DNA of 64,000 nucleotides from contig NZ_JBEPTK010000012.1 in assembly GCF_040549485.1 (NCBI RefSeq), positions 119,044 to 183,043 on the forward strand, written 5' to 3'. The stretch comes from Constrictibacter sp. MBR-5. GTDB lineage: Bacteria; Pseudomonadota; Alphaproteobacteria; JAJUGE01. The translations under genes and the position numbers were made by a program. The first letter of the stretch is position 1. Each line of letters begins with the position of its first letter. The notes beneath the pieces are model-generated. The model did not search any database. It worked only from the letters and a program-made list of their open reading frames with translations, and was not told where the DNA came from. Below are positions 24,598 to 32,560 of this stretch, in pieces.

Positions 24598-26190
24598 ATG
24601 GTGCGGACCTCGATGATCTTCGCGTTCGGCGACAGGGAACTCGACACGGAGCTCTACGAGCTCCGGCAGGACGGCCGACCCTACAAGGTCGAGCCGCAGG
24701 TTTTCGACCTGCTGCACTTCCTGCTGCGCCACAACGACCGGATGGTCAGCCGCGACGAGATCGTCGAGGCGATCTGGGGCGGCCGCGCCGTAACCGAGGC
24801 GACGATCTCCACCTGCCTCAAGTCGGCGCGCCAGGCGATCGGCGACGACGGCCGCACGCAGAGCCTGATCCGGACGGTGCACGGCCGCGGCTTCCGCTTC
24901 GTCGGCGACGTCCGCAGGCGCGACCCTGCGGGAAGGCCCGAAGCCGGTTCCCTGGCTGTCCCGGCGCCCGGCTCGGCACCCGTCCCGCCCGTCGTCGCCC
25001 CGACCGGTTCCCCGGCGGCGCAGACCAAGCCGGTGCTCGCCGTCCTGCCGTTCGACAACCTCAGCGCCGAGGTCGACGCCTATTTCGCCGACGGCCTGAC
25101 CGAGGACATCATCACCAACCTGTCGCGTTTTCGCGACCTGCTGGTCATCGCCCGCACCTCCACCTTCCGCTTCAAGGGACGCCGGATCGATCTGCGGGAG
25201 CTCAGCGCCGAACTGGGCGCCGGCTATGTCGTCCAGGGCAGTGTCCGACGGGCCGGCGGCCGCGTGCGCGTCACCGCCCGGCTGATCGACGCCGGTACCG
25301 GCCTGCACCTGTGGGCCGACCACTACGACCGCGAGATGGCAGACCTCTTCGCCGTCCAGGACGACGTCACGCGCACCATCGCGGCGACCCTGGGCGTCAG
25401 GATCCAGGATGCCGGGCTGCAGCGCGCCCTGAGAAAGAGCCTCGCCGAACTCGATGCCTACGACTGCGTCCTGCGCGCGCGCCGCTACACCGCCTCGCTG
25501 ACGCGCGAGGCGCATGCCGAGGCGCGCGACCTGCTGGAGAAGGCGGTCGCACTCGACCCGGCCAGCGCCGACGCGCACGCCCTCCTCGCCAACGTCTATC
25601 TCGCCGAGCATCGCTTCGGGACGAACCCGCGCCCGGACCCGGTGGCGCGGGCGCTGACGATGGCCGAGGCGGCGACGCGGCTGGATCCGCAGAACGCCTA
25701 CGCCCGGTGCTGGTTGGCGATCGTGCATTTCTTTCGCGGCGAGAACGAGAAGTTCGAGGCGGAGGCGCAGCGTGCCATCGCCCTCAATCCGAACGATCCG
25801 GAGACGCTCGCCGACATCGGCCACTATCTCGCCTTCCTCGGCGCGTTCGACCGCGGCGTCGCCCTATCCCGCCGCGCGCAGGCGCTGAACCCGCTGCATC
25901 CGGGCTGGTATCATTTCAGCTTCGCGCGCCGGCACTATGGCGAGCGGGCGTATGACGAGGTGCTGGCCGACGTCGAGCGGATCGCCATGCCGGAGTTCTA
26001 CTGGACGCATCTCCTGCAAGCGGCGGCACTGGGCCAGCTCGGCCGTCCGGACGCCGCGGCGGCGCTTCGGCGTCTCTACGCCCTGAAGCCGGACTTCGCC
26101 GCCACCGCCGAACTGCGCAAGTGGAACGCCGCACCCGCGGATGCCGAACACATCCTGGACGGCCTGCGGAAGGCCGGGCTGCGCGAGTGA
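24598..26190 (+). CDS. Winged-helix (OmpR/CadC-type) regulator with TolB-like and TPR domains
   Basis: A 530-residue protein. Residues ~5-105 form an OmpR/CadC winged helix (F-G-D-R-E-L-D-T, V-E-P-Q-V-F-D-L-L, R-T-V-H-G-R-G-F-R-F). A Pro/Ala-rich linker is followed by a TolB/FlgO-like N-domain (V-L-P-F-D-N-L-S; Y-F-A-D-G-L-T-E-D-I) and then TPR repeats. CadC proteins normally have a membrane helix between the DNA-binding and sensor parts; none is seen here, so it should be soluble. The start is uncertain: ATG 24598, GTG 24601 (better spacing to GAGGGG) or ATG 24613. A TATGAT hexamer at 24534-24539 may be its -10 box. Confidence 0.82.
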   Translation: MVRTSMIFAFGDRELDTELYELRQDGRPYKVEPQVFDLLHFLLRHNDRMVSRDEIVEAIWGGRAVTEATISTCLKSARQAIGDDGRTQSLIRTVHGRGFRFVGDVRRRDPAGRPEAGSLAVPAPGSAPVPPVVAPTGSPAAQTKPVLAVLPFDNLSAEVDAYFADGLTEDIITNLSRFRDLLVIARTSTFRFKGRRIDLRELSAELGAGYVVQGSVRRAGGRVRVTARLIDAGTGLHLWADHYDREMADLFAVQDDVTRTIAATLGVRIQDAGLQRALRKSLAELDAYDCVLRARRYTASLTREAHAEARDLLEKAVALDPASADAHALLANVYLAEHRFGTNPRPDPVARALTMAEAATRLDPQNAYARCWLAIVHFFRGENEKFEAEAQRAIALNPNDPETLADIGHYLAFLGAFDRGVALSRRAQALNPLHPGWYHFSFARRHYGERAYDEVLADVERIAMPEFYWTHLLQAAALGQLGRPDAAAALRRLYALKPDFAATAELRKWNAAPADAEHILDGLRKAGLRE

Positions 26191-26245
26191 TCGCCTTCCC
26201 CGGACGCCGCCGACGGGAAGCCACGGACTGCACGCCATGGGCCGT

Positions 26246-26261
26246 ACACTATGACACTATG
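26246..26261. repeat. Tandem 8-bp repeat (ACACTATG x2)
   Basis: Two exact copies of ACACTATG lie in the 142-bp gap before the pyruvate-kinase-like gene. They could be a regulator half-site pair or overlapping -10 elements; no -35 partner is clear. Confidence 0.5.
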
Positions 26262-26332
26262 GCGCCACGAAGGTGTAACGCCGCCCCGCTAGACCATGCG
26301 CCACGCCGCTCCCGCAAGGCAGGATCGCCCGC

Positions 26333-27817
26333 ATGCCGTCCGATACGCGAACCCGCGCCGCCGCCCTCCTCGCCGAGATCCGCGCGCTGCGGCGGGAGGT
26401 CGCCGCCGAGGCGGACGCGGCCTGCGCTCCCTGGCGCGCCGCGATCCAGCGCGAGGAATTCCTGCCGAGCGCCCACAATCTCGCCTGCTACATCGCCCTG
26501 CGGCATCGCGATCTCAGGCCGCTCCAGCGTGCGCTGGCGCCGTTCGGCCTATCGTCGCTCGGCCGGCTCGAGGGGCGCGTCCTCACTAACCTCGACGCCG
26601 TCGCCGGCGCGCTGACGGCGCTGGCCGGCCAAGGCGTCGCTGAGCACGGCTTCCTCGACGCCGACGCCTATGCCGAGGGGGAGACGCGGCTCGCCGCCGC
26701 CACGGACGCGCTGTTCGGCCCGCCGCCGCCGGGCCGGCGCGGCAGGCTGATGGTGACGATGCCCGCCAACGCGGCGAGCGATCCCGACTTCCTGCCCGGC
26801 TGCGTGCGCAACGGCATGGACGTCGCCCGGATCAACTGCGCGCACGACGATGCGGCGGCCTGGGCCGAGGCGATCGGCGCGATCCGCGCCGCCGCGGCCG
26901 CCGACGGCCGTCACGTCGGGATCCTGATGGACGTCGCCGGCCCCAAGGCGCGGATCGAGGAGGTGCAGACCCGCCCCGACGGCGACCGGGTGTTCGAGGG
27001 CGACGCGCTCCTCCTGGTCCGCAATGCCTTCCGTCCCGTCACCGAATGGCCGGTGCAGATCCGCATCGGCATCCCGGAGGCCGTGGCCGCCGTCGCGGAC
27101 GGCGCCGAGGTCTGGTTCGACGACGGCAAGCTCGGCTGCACGGTGGAGCAGCGCGACGGCGACGATGCGGTGCTGCGCGTCCGCCACGTGCGGCCGAAGG
27201 GCTTCCGCGTGCGGCCGGAGAAGGGCGTCAACTTTCCCGGCACCGACATCGCCGTCTCCGCCCTGACCGACAAGGACCGCGAGGACCTCGCCTTCGCCGC
27301 CCGCCACGCCGACATGATCGGCTATTCCTTCGTCCAATCGGCCGCCGACGTGCGCCTGCTCCAGACGGAACTCGCCCGGCACCGGCCCGACGACTGGCAG
27401 CGCCTCGGCCTGGTCGCGAAGATCGAGACGCGCCAGGGCGTGCGGCGGCTGCCGGAGATCATCGTCGCCGCCGCGGGACGACAGCCCTTCGGCGTGATGA
27501 TCGCCCGCGGCGACCTCGCCGTCGAACTCGGCTTCGAGCGCATGGCGGAGATGCAGGAGGAGATGCTCTGGCTCTGCGAGGCGGCGCAGATCCCGGTGAT
27601 CTGGGCGACCCAGGTGCTGGAGGGATATGTGAAGAAGGGCGTGCCCTCGCGCGGCGAGATGACCGACGCCGCCATGGCGGCGCGCGCCGAATGCATCATG
27701 CTGAACAAGGGCCCGTTCGCCGCCCGCGCCCTCCATCTCCTGGACGGCCTGATGCTCCGGATGGGCGAGCACCAGTTCAAGAAGACCACCCGCCTGCGCG
27801 CGCTGCGGTCCTGGTGA
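26333..27817 (+). CDS. Divergent pyruvate-kinase-like protein
   Basis: A 494-residue protein. Residues ~1-140 form a helical extension with no match I know; from ~140 the (beta/alpha)8 barrel and B domain of pyruvate kinase follow: V-A-R-I-N-C-A-H-D (substrate Arg/Asn), D-V-A-G-P-K-A-R, L-V-A-K-I-E-T (catalytic Lys/Glu), M-I-A-R-G-D-L-A-V-E-L (metal site) and W-A-T-Q-V-L-E. The usual C-terminal allosteric domain is missing. The position that is Glu in K+-dependent enzymes (GPE) is Lys here, a change linked to K+ independence. The loop around T-E-x-D-A is weakly conserved. It may be a true kinase or act on another phosphoenol compound. Confidence 0.75.
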   Translation: MPSDTRTRAAALLAEIRALRREVAAEADAACAPWRAAIQREEFLPSAHNLACYIALRHRDLRPLQRALAPFGLSSLGRLEGRVLTNLDAVAGALTALAGQGVAEHGFLDADAYAEGETRLAAATDALFGPPPPGRRGRLMVTMPANAASDPDFLPGCVRNGMDVARINCAHDDAAAWAEAIGAIRAAAAADGRHVGILMDVAGPKARIEEVQTRPDGDRVFEGDALLLVRNAFRPVTEWPVQIRIGIPEAVAAVADGAEVWFDDGKLGCTVEQRDGDDAVLRVRHVRPKGFRVRPEKGVNFPGTDIAVSALTDKDREDLAFAARHADMIGYSFVQSAADVRLLQTELARHRPDDWQRLGLVAKIETRQGVRRLPEIIVAAAGRQPFGVMIARGDLAVELGFERMAEMQEEMLWLCEAAQIPVIWATQVLEGYVKKGVPSRGEMTDAAMAARAECIMLNKGPFAARALHLLDGLMLRMGEHQFKKTTRLRALRSW

Positions 27818-27823
27818 ACCGCG

Positions 27824-29062
27824 CTAGCCGAGCGCGGGATCCAGGGTGAACAGTTCCTGCGCCCGCCCGACGCCGCGCAGGGCGAAGCGGCCGACGTTGA
27901 CCAGCGTCTCGCATTCCGGCACCGGGGTGGCCGCCCGAAAATCCTGCGACACCAGGAGCGCGCGGTCGACCGAGCGGCACATCGAGGCGATGCGGGCGAC
28001 CTCGTTCACCGCCGGCCCGACGACCGTGAAGTCCAGCCGGTATTGGCTGCCGATGTTGCCGTAGAGCACCTCGCCCAGGTGCAGGCCCAGATAGACGCCG
28101 GTCACCGGCTCTCCCGCCGCCGCGCGGCGCGCGTTCAGGTCGGCCACCTTGGCGCGCATCGCCGCCTCCGCCCGCAGCGCGCGCCGGCAGCCGTCCGCCG
28201 CGTCGTCGCCGTGGAAGACGGCCAGGACGGCGTCGCCGATCAGCTTCAGTACGTCGCCGCTCGCCTCGTGGATGGCGGTCACGACGGCGTCCGCATAGTC
28301 GTTCAGGAGCGGGATGATCGCTTCCGGCGGGGCGGTGTCGCTGATGGTCGTGTAGCCGCGCAGGTCGGAGAACCAGAGCACCGCGCCGATACGCTCCGGT
28401 ACGCCGCGCTCGATCCGCCCGCTCAGCACGCGCCGCGCCGCGTCGTTGCCCAGATAGACCTCGGCCAGGTTCGCCGCGACCCGCCCGAGCGCCGTCGCCT
28501 TCACCGCCAGCGCCAGCGGCGGCACCAGCCGGCGCAGCGCCGCCAGATCGCCGTCGGCGAAGCCGCCGGGCCGTTCCGTCGTCCAGTGCGAATAGACGCA
28601 GTCCATCTCGCCGATGGCACCGGCCGCCGGCCGGTCCGCGCCCTGCGCGAAGCGGTGGACGCACGCAAAGTAATCCGTCTGGCCCTCGGCGGCGAAATCC
28701 TCGAGCAGGAACAGATCCGGCACGACGTCGCCGTCGAGGCGGACGCGCAGGTCCTCCCCGCCCTCCTCGAGCAGCTTGAAAAACGCCGTGCGGCGCCAGT
28801 TGGCCGCCGCTTCGCCCCGATCCGTCCGGCCGTACTGGGTCGGCTCGCGCTCCTGGCCGTCGCTGCGCCAGAAGAAGGCGTCGCCCTCGTGCACCGGGTG
28901 CAGCGTATCGATCAGCACCACCGCGCGGTCCACCGGCACGCCCAGCGCCCGGCACCGGTCGCAGAAGCCCTGCAGGAGCATCGTCTCGGGAACGCCGGCC
29001 AGCCCCTGGCGGATCAGCCAGGCCGTGATGTCCTGCAGGTCACATTCTTCCATGACCGTCAT
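27824..29062 (-). CDS. Class III adenylate/guanylate cyclase
   Basis: A 412-residue soluble protein with a C-terminal class III cyclase domain. The first metal Asp is in W-F-S-D-L-R-G-Y-T (about residue 233) and the second in L-K-L-I-G-D-A-V-L-A-V-F, whose Lys is at the purine-specifying position and favours ATP as substrate. The transition-state Asn/Arg stretch appears as V-V-G-P-A-V-N-E-V-A-R-I. The N-terminal ~200 residues are not a sensor domain I recognise; they contain two short Cys motifs (C-D-R-C-R). No membrane helix. The ATG at 29062 is chosen; 29053 is a possible alternative. It is divergent from the quinone reductase gene. Confidence 0.85.
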   Translation of the reverse strand: MTVMEECDLQDITAWLIRQGLAGVPETMLLQGFCDRCRALGVPVDRAVVLIDTLHPVHEGDAFFWRSDGQEREPTQYGRTDRGEAAANWRRTAFFKLLEEGGEDLRVRLDGDVVPDLFLLEDFAAEGQTDYFACVHRFAQGADRPAAGAIGEMDCVYSHWTTERPGGFADGDLAALRRLVPPLALAVKATALGRVAANLAEVYLGNDAARRVLSGRIERGVPERIGAVLWFSDLRGYTTISDTAPPEAIIPLLNDYADAVVTAIHEASGDVLKLIGDAVLAVFHGDDAADGCRRALRAEAAMRAKVADLNARRAAAGEPVTGVYLGLHLGEVLYGNIGSQYRLDFTVVGPAVNEVARIASMCRSVDRALLVSQDFRAATPVPECETLVNVGRFALRGVGRAQELFTLDPALG

Positions 29063-29137
29063 TCTGCCCCGCGACACCGACGAAGCGAATACCGCTGAGC
29101 GAATCTCGCGACCGCACCGTTCGATGCCGTTTCGCGG

Positions 29138-29143
29138 TATGAT
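29138..29143 (+). promoter_or_regulatory. -10 box directly before the quinone-reductase ATG
   Basis: TATGAT at 29138-29143 ends 6 bases before the ATG at 29150, so transcription would begin at or next to the start codon. No Shine-Dalgarno is present. This points to a leaderless mRNA. Confidence 0.5.
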
Positions 29144-29149
29144 CGCCCC

Positions 29150-29740
29150 ATGTCCGCGCCGCGCCGCATCCTGATCCTCCAGGGCCACCCCGACCCCGCC
29201 GGCGGCCGGCTGTGCCATGCCCTGGCCGACGCCTATGCCGAGGGCGCCGCCGGCGCCGGCCATACGGTGCGGCGGGTCGGCGTGGCGGAACTGGACTTCC
29301 CGCTGCTGCGGTCGAAGGCCGATTTCGAAACCGGGGCGGTGCCGGAAGCGCTGGTCGAGGCCCAGGCCGCGATCGCCTGGGCGCAGCATGTCGTGATCGT
29401 CTTCCCGCTGTGGCTCGGCGAACCGCCGGCCCTGCTCAAGGGGTTCCTGGAGCAGGTGCTGCGCCCCGGCTTCGCCTTCGACTACGGCAAGGGCAGCTTT
29501 CCGAAGAAGCGGCTCGCCGGCCGCAGCGCGCACGCCATCGTGACGATGGGCATGCCCGCCCTGCTCTACCGGTGGGTCTATGGGTCGCATGCCCTCTGGG
29601 CACTCCAACGCAGCATACTGGGCTTCACCGGCATCCGTCCGATGCGGCGCACCCTGTTCGGCAGCGTCGAGGCGGCGGCCCCCGCGCGCCGGCAGCACTG
29701 GCTGGCGCAGATGCGGGAGGCGGGACGGCGTGCGGCATGA
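29150..29740 (+). CDS. NAD(P)H:quinone oxidoreductase, flavodoxin fold (KefF/MdaB-like)
   Basis: A 196-residue flavodoxin-like protein of the NQO1/KefF group: I-L-I-L-Q-G-H-P-D-P for the FMN/FAD phosphate loop, V-V-I-V-F-P-L-W-L-G-E-P-P-A-L-L-K-G for the central strand and substrate loop, and F-D-Y-G-K-G near the flavin. It should reduce quinones or serve as an electron carrier. It has a probable leaderless start and stands alone between the cyclase and the ATP synthase operon. Confidence 0.82.
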   Translation: MSAPRRILILQGHPDPAGGRLCHALADAYAEGAAGAGHTVRRVGVAELDFPLLRSKADFETGAVPEALVEAQAAIAWAQHVVIVFPLWLGEPPALLKGFLEQVLRPGFAFDYGKGSFPKKRLAGRSAHAIVTMGMPALLYRWVYGSHALWALQRSILGFTGIRPMRRTLFGSVEAAAPARRQHWLAQMREAGRRAA

Positions 29741-29806
29741 TAGGGTATTGCCTGTGTGGTGCCGCGTCGCGACCATGCGGTGCGGCGTCGCACCGGCCCT
29801 GCTCTC

Positions 29807-29835
29807 TTGACACCTCGGGGGGGCCTCCGTAAGGT
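29807..29835 (+). promoter_or_regulatory. Promoter of the F0 ATP synthase operon
   Basis: A consensus TTGACA (29807-29812), 17-bp spacer and TAAGGT (29830-29835). Transcription would start near 29842, 50 bases before the atpI ATG. This is one of the best promoter matches in the window, as expected for a strongly expressed operon. Confidence 0.75.
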
Positions 29836-29891
29836 GCGCGCGCTTTCGGCGCGGGGCCTAGAGTTTTCAAGGGTTTCGGCAGGCGGCACCG

Positions 29892-30212
29892 ATGTCTGAA
29901 GACCAAGGTCCGCCTTCATCGGATCGCTTCGCGGAACGGCTCAAGGCGGCGCAGGCGCGTCGGGAGGGTCCGCATTCGCATGTGGGCCCCGATCGTGCGC
30001 CGCGCGGGCGGGCTCTCGGGCTCGCCTTCCGGATCGGCGTGGAACTCGTGGCCGCGCTGATCGTCGGCATCGGGATCGGTTGGCTGCTCGACAGCTGGCT
30101 GGGAACGACGCCGTGGCTGTTCATACTGTTCTTCATGCTCGGCGCGGGCGCCGGCGTGATGAATGTCTGGCGGACCGTCGACAAAATCGGGCGCTCGTCC
30201 GGCGACGGATGA
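29892..30212 (+). CDS. atpI: AtpI/AtpZ family F0F1 assembly protein
   Basis: A 106-residue protein with two transmembrane helices (about residues 45-65 and 72-92) after a charged N-terminus. It has the family pattern G-I-G-I-G-W-L-L-D in helix 1 and [18 protein letters not shown] in helix 2. AtpI-type proteins help assemble the c-ring and are thought to carry Mg2+ or Ca2+. It is the first gene of the F0 operon, which fits this role. Confidence 0.88.
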   Translation: MSEDQGPPSSDRFAERLKAAQARREGPHSHVGPDRAPRGRALGLAFRIGVELVAALIVGIGIGWLLDSWLGTTPWLFILFFMLGAGAGVMNVWRTVDKIGRSSGDG

Positions 30213-30258
30213 ATTCGGGCCGGTCTCCGGCCTAACGATGCAAGAGGGTGGCGCAGGC

Positions 30259-30981
30259 GTGGCCGGACCGCTGGAACAGTTTCAGATCAAGCCGATCGTG
30301 CCCATCGAGGTCGCCGGTCTCGATCTGTCGTTCACGAATTCCGCGCTGTGGATGGCGATCGCCGTCGCCGGCGCGACGGCATTCATCGTCGGCGGCATGC
30401 AGCGCCGCGCCGCGGTCCCCGGCCGCTGGCAGGCCGCCACCGAGATGACCTACGAGTTCATCGCGCACATGGTGCGCGACAATGTGGGCAAGGAAGGCCG
30501 GAAGTATTTTCCGTTCGTCTTCAGCCTGTTCATGTTCGTGCTGTTCGGCAATCTGCTTGGCATGATCCCGTACAGCTTCACCTTCACCAGCCACATCATC
30601 GTGACGTTCGGCCTGGCGATGACGGTGTTCATCGCCGTGACGGTCATCGGTCTGGCGCGGCACGGGCTGCACTTCTTCAGCCTGTTCATGCCCAAGGGCG
30701 TGCCCATGGCGCTAGCGCCGATCATCATACCGATCGAACTGATCTCCTACCTGTCGCGCCCGATCAGCCTCTCCGTCCGTCTGTTCGCCAACATGATGGC
30801 CGGACACACGATGCTGAAGGTGTTCGCGATGTTCACCGTGATGCTGGGCTTCCTCGGCATCGCGCCCCTGATCGTCAACGTGGCACTCACCGGCTTCGAA
30901 TTCCTGGTGGCCGTGCTTCAGGCGTACGTCTTCACCATCCTCACCTGCCTCTACCTGCACGACGCGGTCCATCTGCACTGA
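30259..30981 (+). CDS. atpB: ATP synthase F0 subunit a
   Basis: A 240-residue membrane stator subunit of the proton channel. The essential Arg lies in [16 protein letters not shown], and the C-terminal [14 protein letters not shown] is intact. The N-terminus P-L-E-Q-F-Q-I-K is the usual start in relatives, which favours the GTG at 30259 (GAGGG about 11 bases upstream). An ATG at 30238 would add seven residues. It lies in the atpI-B-E-F'-F operon. Confidence 0.96.
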   Translation: MAGPLEQFQIKPIVPIEVAGLDLSFTNSALWMAIAVAGATAFIVGGMQRRAAVPGRWQAATEMTYEFIAHMVRDNVGKEGRKYFPFVFSLFMFVLFGNLLGMIPYSFTFTSHIIVTFGLAMTVFIAVTVIGLARHGLHFFSLFMPKGVPMALAPIIIPIELISYLSRPISLSVRLFANMMAGHTMLKVFAMFTVMLGFLGIAPLIVNVALTGFEFLVAVLQAYVFTILTCLYLHDAVHLH

Positions 30982-31046
30982 GCCGGGCCGCCCCGAGGCG
31001 GGCGGGCTTCATCTCTCCAGAACGCTGATACTGAAGGAAGTCATCC

Positions 31047-31280
31047 ATGGAACTCGAAATCGTCCAGGCCGCGAAGATGATCGGTGCCGGCATCGCCGTG
31101 CTCGCGCTGTGGGGCGTCGGCATCGGCGTCGGCAACATCTTCTCCAACCTGATCACCGCGATCGCCCGCAACCCGGCCGCCCGCGACCAGGTCTTCGGCA
31201 TCGGCATTCTGGGCTTCGCGCTGACGGAAGCCATCGCGCTGTTCGCGCTGCTGATCGCGTTCCTCATCCTGTTCACCTGA
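31047..31280 (+). CDS. atpE: ATP synthase F0 subunit c
   Basis: The 77-residue hairpin of the rotor ring: helix 1 [11 protein letters not shown], the polar loop A-R-N-P-A-A-R-D-Q, and helix 2 with the proton-carrying Glu in [14 protein letters not shown]. No Gln of the sodium-type ring is seen in helix 1, so it should be H+-coupled. GAAGGA precedes the ATG. Confidence 0.98.
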   Translation: MELEIVQAAKMIGAGIAVLALWGVGIGVGNIFSNLITAIARNPAARDQVFGIGILGFALTEAIALFALLIAFLILFT

Positions 31281-31306
31281 TCGGCGCCCGCGGAGGCTCC
31301 GCGGCG

Positions 31307-31918
31307 ATGGGGATACTTCCCGTGATCAAGCAACTTGCGCGGCGCGTGCCGTCGGCGCTCCTGGCCGGAGGCATAGCCTTCGGCCTCGGCGCCGCCCACG
31401 CCGCCGAACCGGCCGGCGGTGGCGGGCTGCCGCAGCTGAACCCCGAGACCTTCCCGACCCAGCTCTTCTGGGGCGCGGTCGCCTTCGTCACGCTCTACAT
31501 CCTGATGTCGAAGGTCGCGCTGCCGCGCGTCGCCGCCGTCATCGAGGAGCGGGGCGAGCGGATCGGCGAGGATCTCGACAAGGCCGCCCAGCTGAATGCC
31601 GAGGCCGAGGCGGCCCACGCTCAGTATGAGAAGGCGCTCGCCGACGCCCGGACCGACGCCGTCATGCTCCTGCGGGAGATGGAAGCCGGCTTGGCCCAGG
31701 CGAATGCCGAGGCCCAGGCCGCCGTCGCCGCCGAGATCGCCGCACAGGGCGAGGCTGCCGAGTCGCGTATCGCCGCGGCGAAGCAGGCCGCTCTCCAGGA
31801 TCTCCGCACCGTCGCCATCGAGGTCGCAGAGTCCGTGACGGCGCGACTGACGGGCGACGCGGCGGACCACGGCCGCATCGAGACGGCGGTCGACTCGGCC
31901 ATGCAGGAGCGTCGCTGA
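31307..31918 (+). CDS. atpG: ATP synthase F0 subunit b'
   Basis: A 203-residue b' subunit: an N-terminal hydrophobic stretch that looks like a leader (residues ~12-32, ending A-A-H-A-A-E), then the membrane anchor T-Q-L-F-W-G-A-V-A-F-V-T-L-Y and a long alanine/glutamate-rich coiled coil. b' forms a heterodimeric peripheral stalk with b in alphaproteobacteria and photosynthetic bacteria. GGAGG lies 9 bases before the ATG. It overlaps atpF by one base. The symbol atpG is used for b' in some genomes (atpX or atpF2 in others). Confidence 0.9.
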   Translation: MGILPVIKQLARRVPSALLAGGIAFGLGAAHAAEPAGGGGLPQLNPETFPTQLFWGAVAFVTLYILMSKVALPRVAAVIEERGERIGEDLDKAAQLNAEAEAAHAQYEKALADARTDAVMLLREMEAGLAQANAEAQAAVAAEIAAQGEAAESRIAAAKQAALQDLRTVAIEVAESVTARLTGDAADHGRIETAVDSAMQERR

Positions 31919-32421
31919 TGGCAGAGCACGACATCCCCTTCTACGAGAGCGTCGAGTTCTGGGTCCTCGTCGCCTTCGTCATCTTCGTCCTGGCGGTCGC
32001 CCGCAAGGTCGGGGCCGTCGTCGGCGGCATCCTCGACAACCGCGCGACGACGATCCGCAACCAGATCGAGGAGGCGCGGGCGCTGCGCGAGGAGGCGCAG
32101 ACGCGCCTCGCCGAGATCCGCAAGCAGCAGCGCGACGCCGCGCGCGAGGCCGAGGAGATCGTGGCGCACGCCCGCCGCGAGGCCGAGCGGCATCGCACCG
32201 CCGCCGCCGAGGCGGTCGAGGGCATGCTGGCACGGCGCCGCGAGCAGGCGCTCGAGAAGATTGCCCAGGCCGAAGCGGACGCCGTCCGCGAGGTTCGCCG
32301 CCAGGCGGGCGACATCGCCATCGCCGCCGCCCGCAAGGTCATCGCCGAGGACCTCTCCGGACCGAACGGCGATGCGCTGATCGACCGCTCCGTGGCGGAC
32401 CTGCCCAAGCGCTTCCACTAA
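31918..32421 (+). CDS. atpF: ATP synthase F0 subunit b
   Basis: A 167-residue b subunit: short N-terminus, one membrane helix (E-F-W-V-L-V-A-F-V-I-F-V-L-A-V-A), then a charged coiled coil rich in Glu/Arg/Ala ending in a helical delta-binding region (A-A-R-K-V-I-A-E-D-L). Together with b' it forms the stator stalk. It is the last gene of the F0 operon and is followed 35 bases later by a strong terminator; F1 genes are elsewhere, as usual for alphaproteobacteria. Confidence 0.95.
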   Translation: MAEHDIPFYESVEFWVLVAFVIFVLAVARKVGAVVGGILDNRATTIRNQIEEARALREEAQTRLAEIRKQQRDAAREAEEIVAHARREAERHRTAAAEAVEGMLARRREQALEKIAQAEADAVREVRRQAGDIAIAAARKVIAEDLSGPNGDALIDRSVADLPKRFH

Positions 32422-32456
32422 GGGTCCGCTTCCGCCGACGGTCCGGCAGCCGAACG

Positions 32457-32489
32457 AAAACCCCCGCAGCAGCCGCTGCGGGGGTTTTT
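32457..32489. terminator. Strong Rho-independent terminator after the F0 operon
   Basis: AAAACCCCCGCAGC (32457-32470) pairs perfectly with GCTGCGGGGGTTTT (32475-32488) around AGCC and ends in a T-run (32485-32489). The A-run on the other side makes it usable in both directions, so it could also stop the convergent dihydropyrimidinase transcript. Confidence 0.93.
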
Positions 32490-32560
32490 GCTGTCCGGTC
32501 CGGAGCAGAGACGACGGGACGGCTTGGGCCGCCCCGCCGACGTCTCGACCGACCTGCGGC

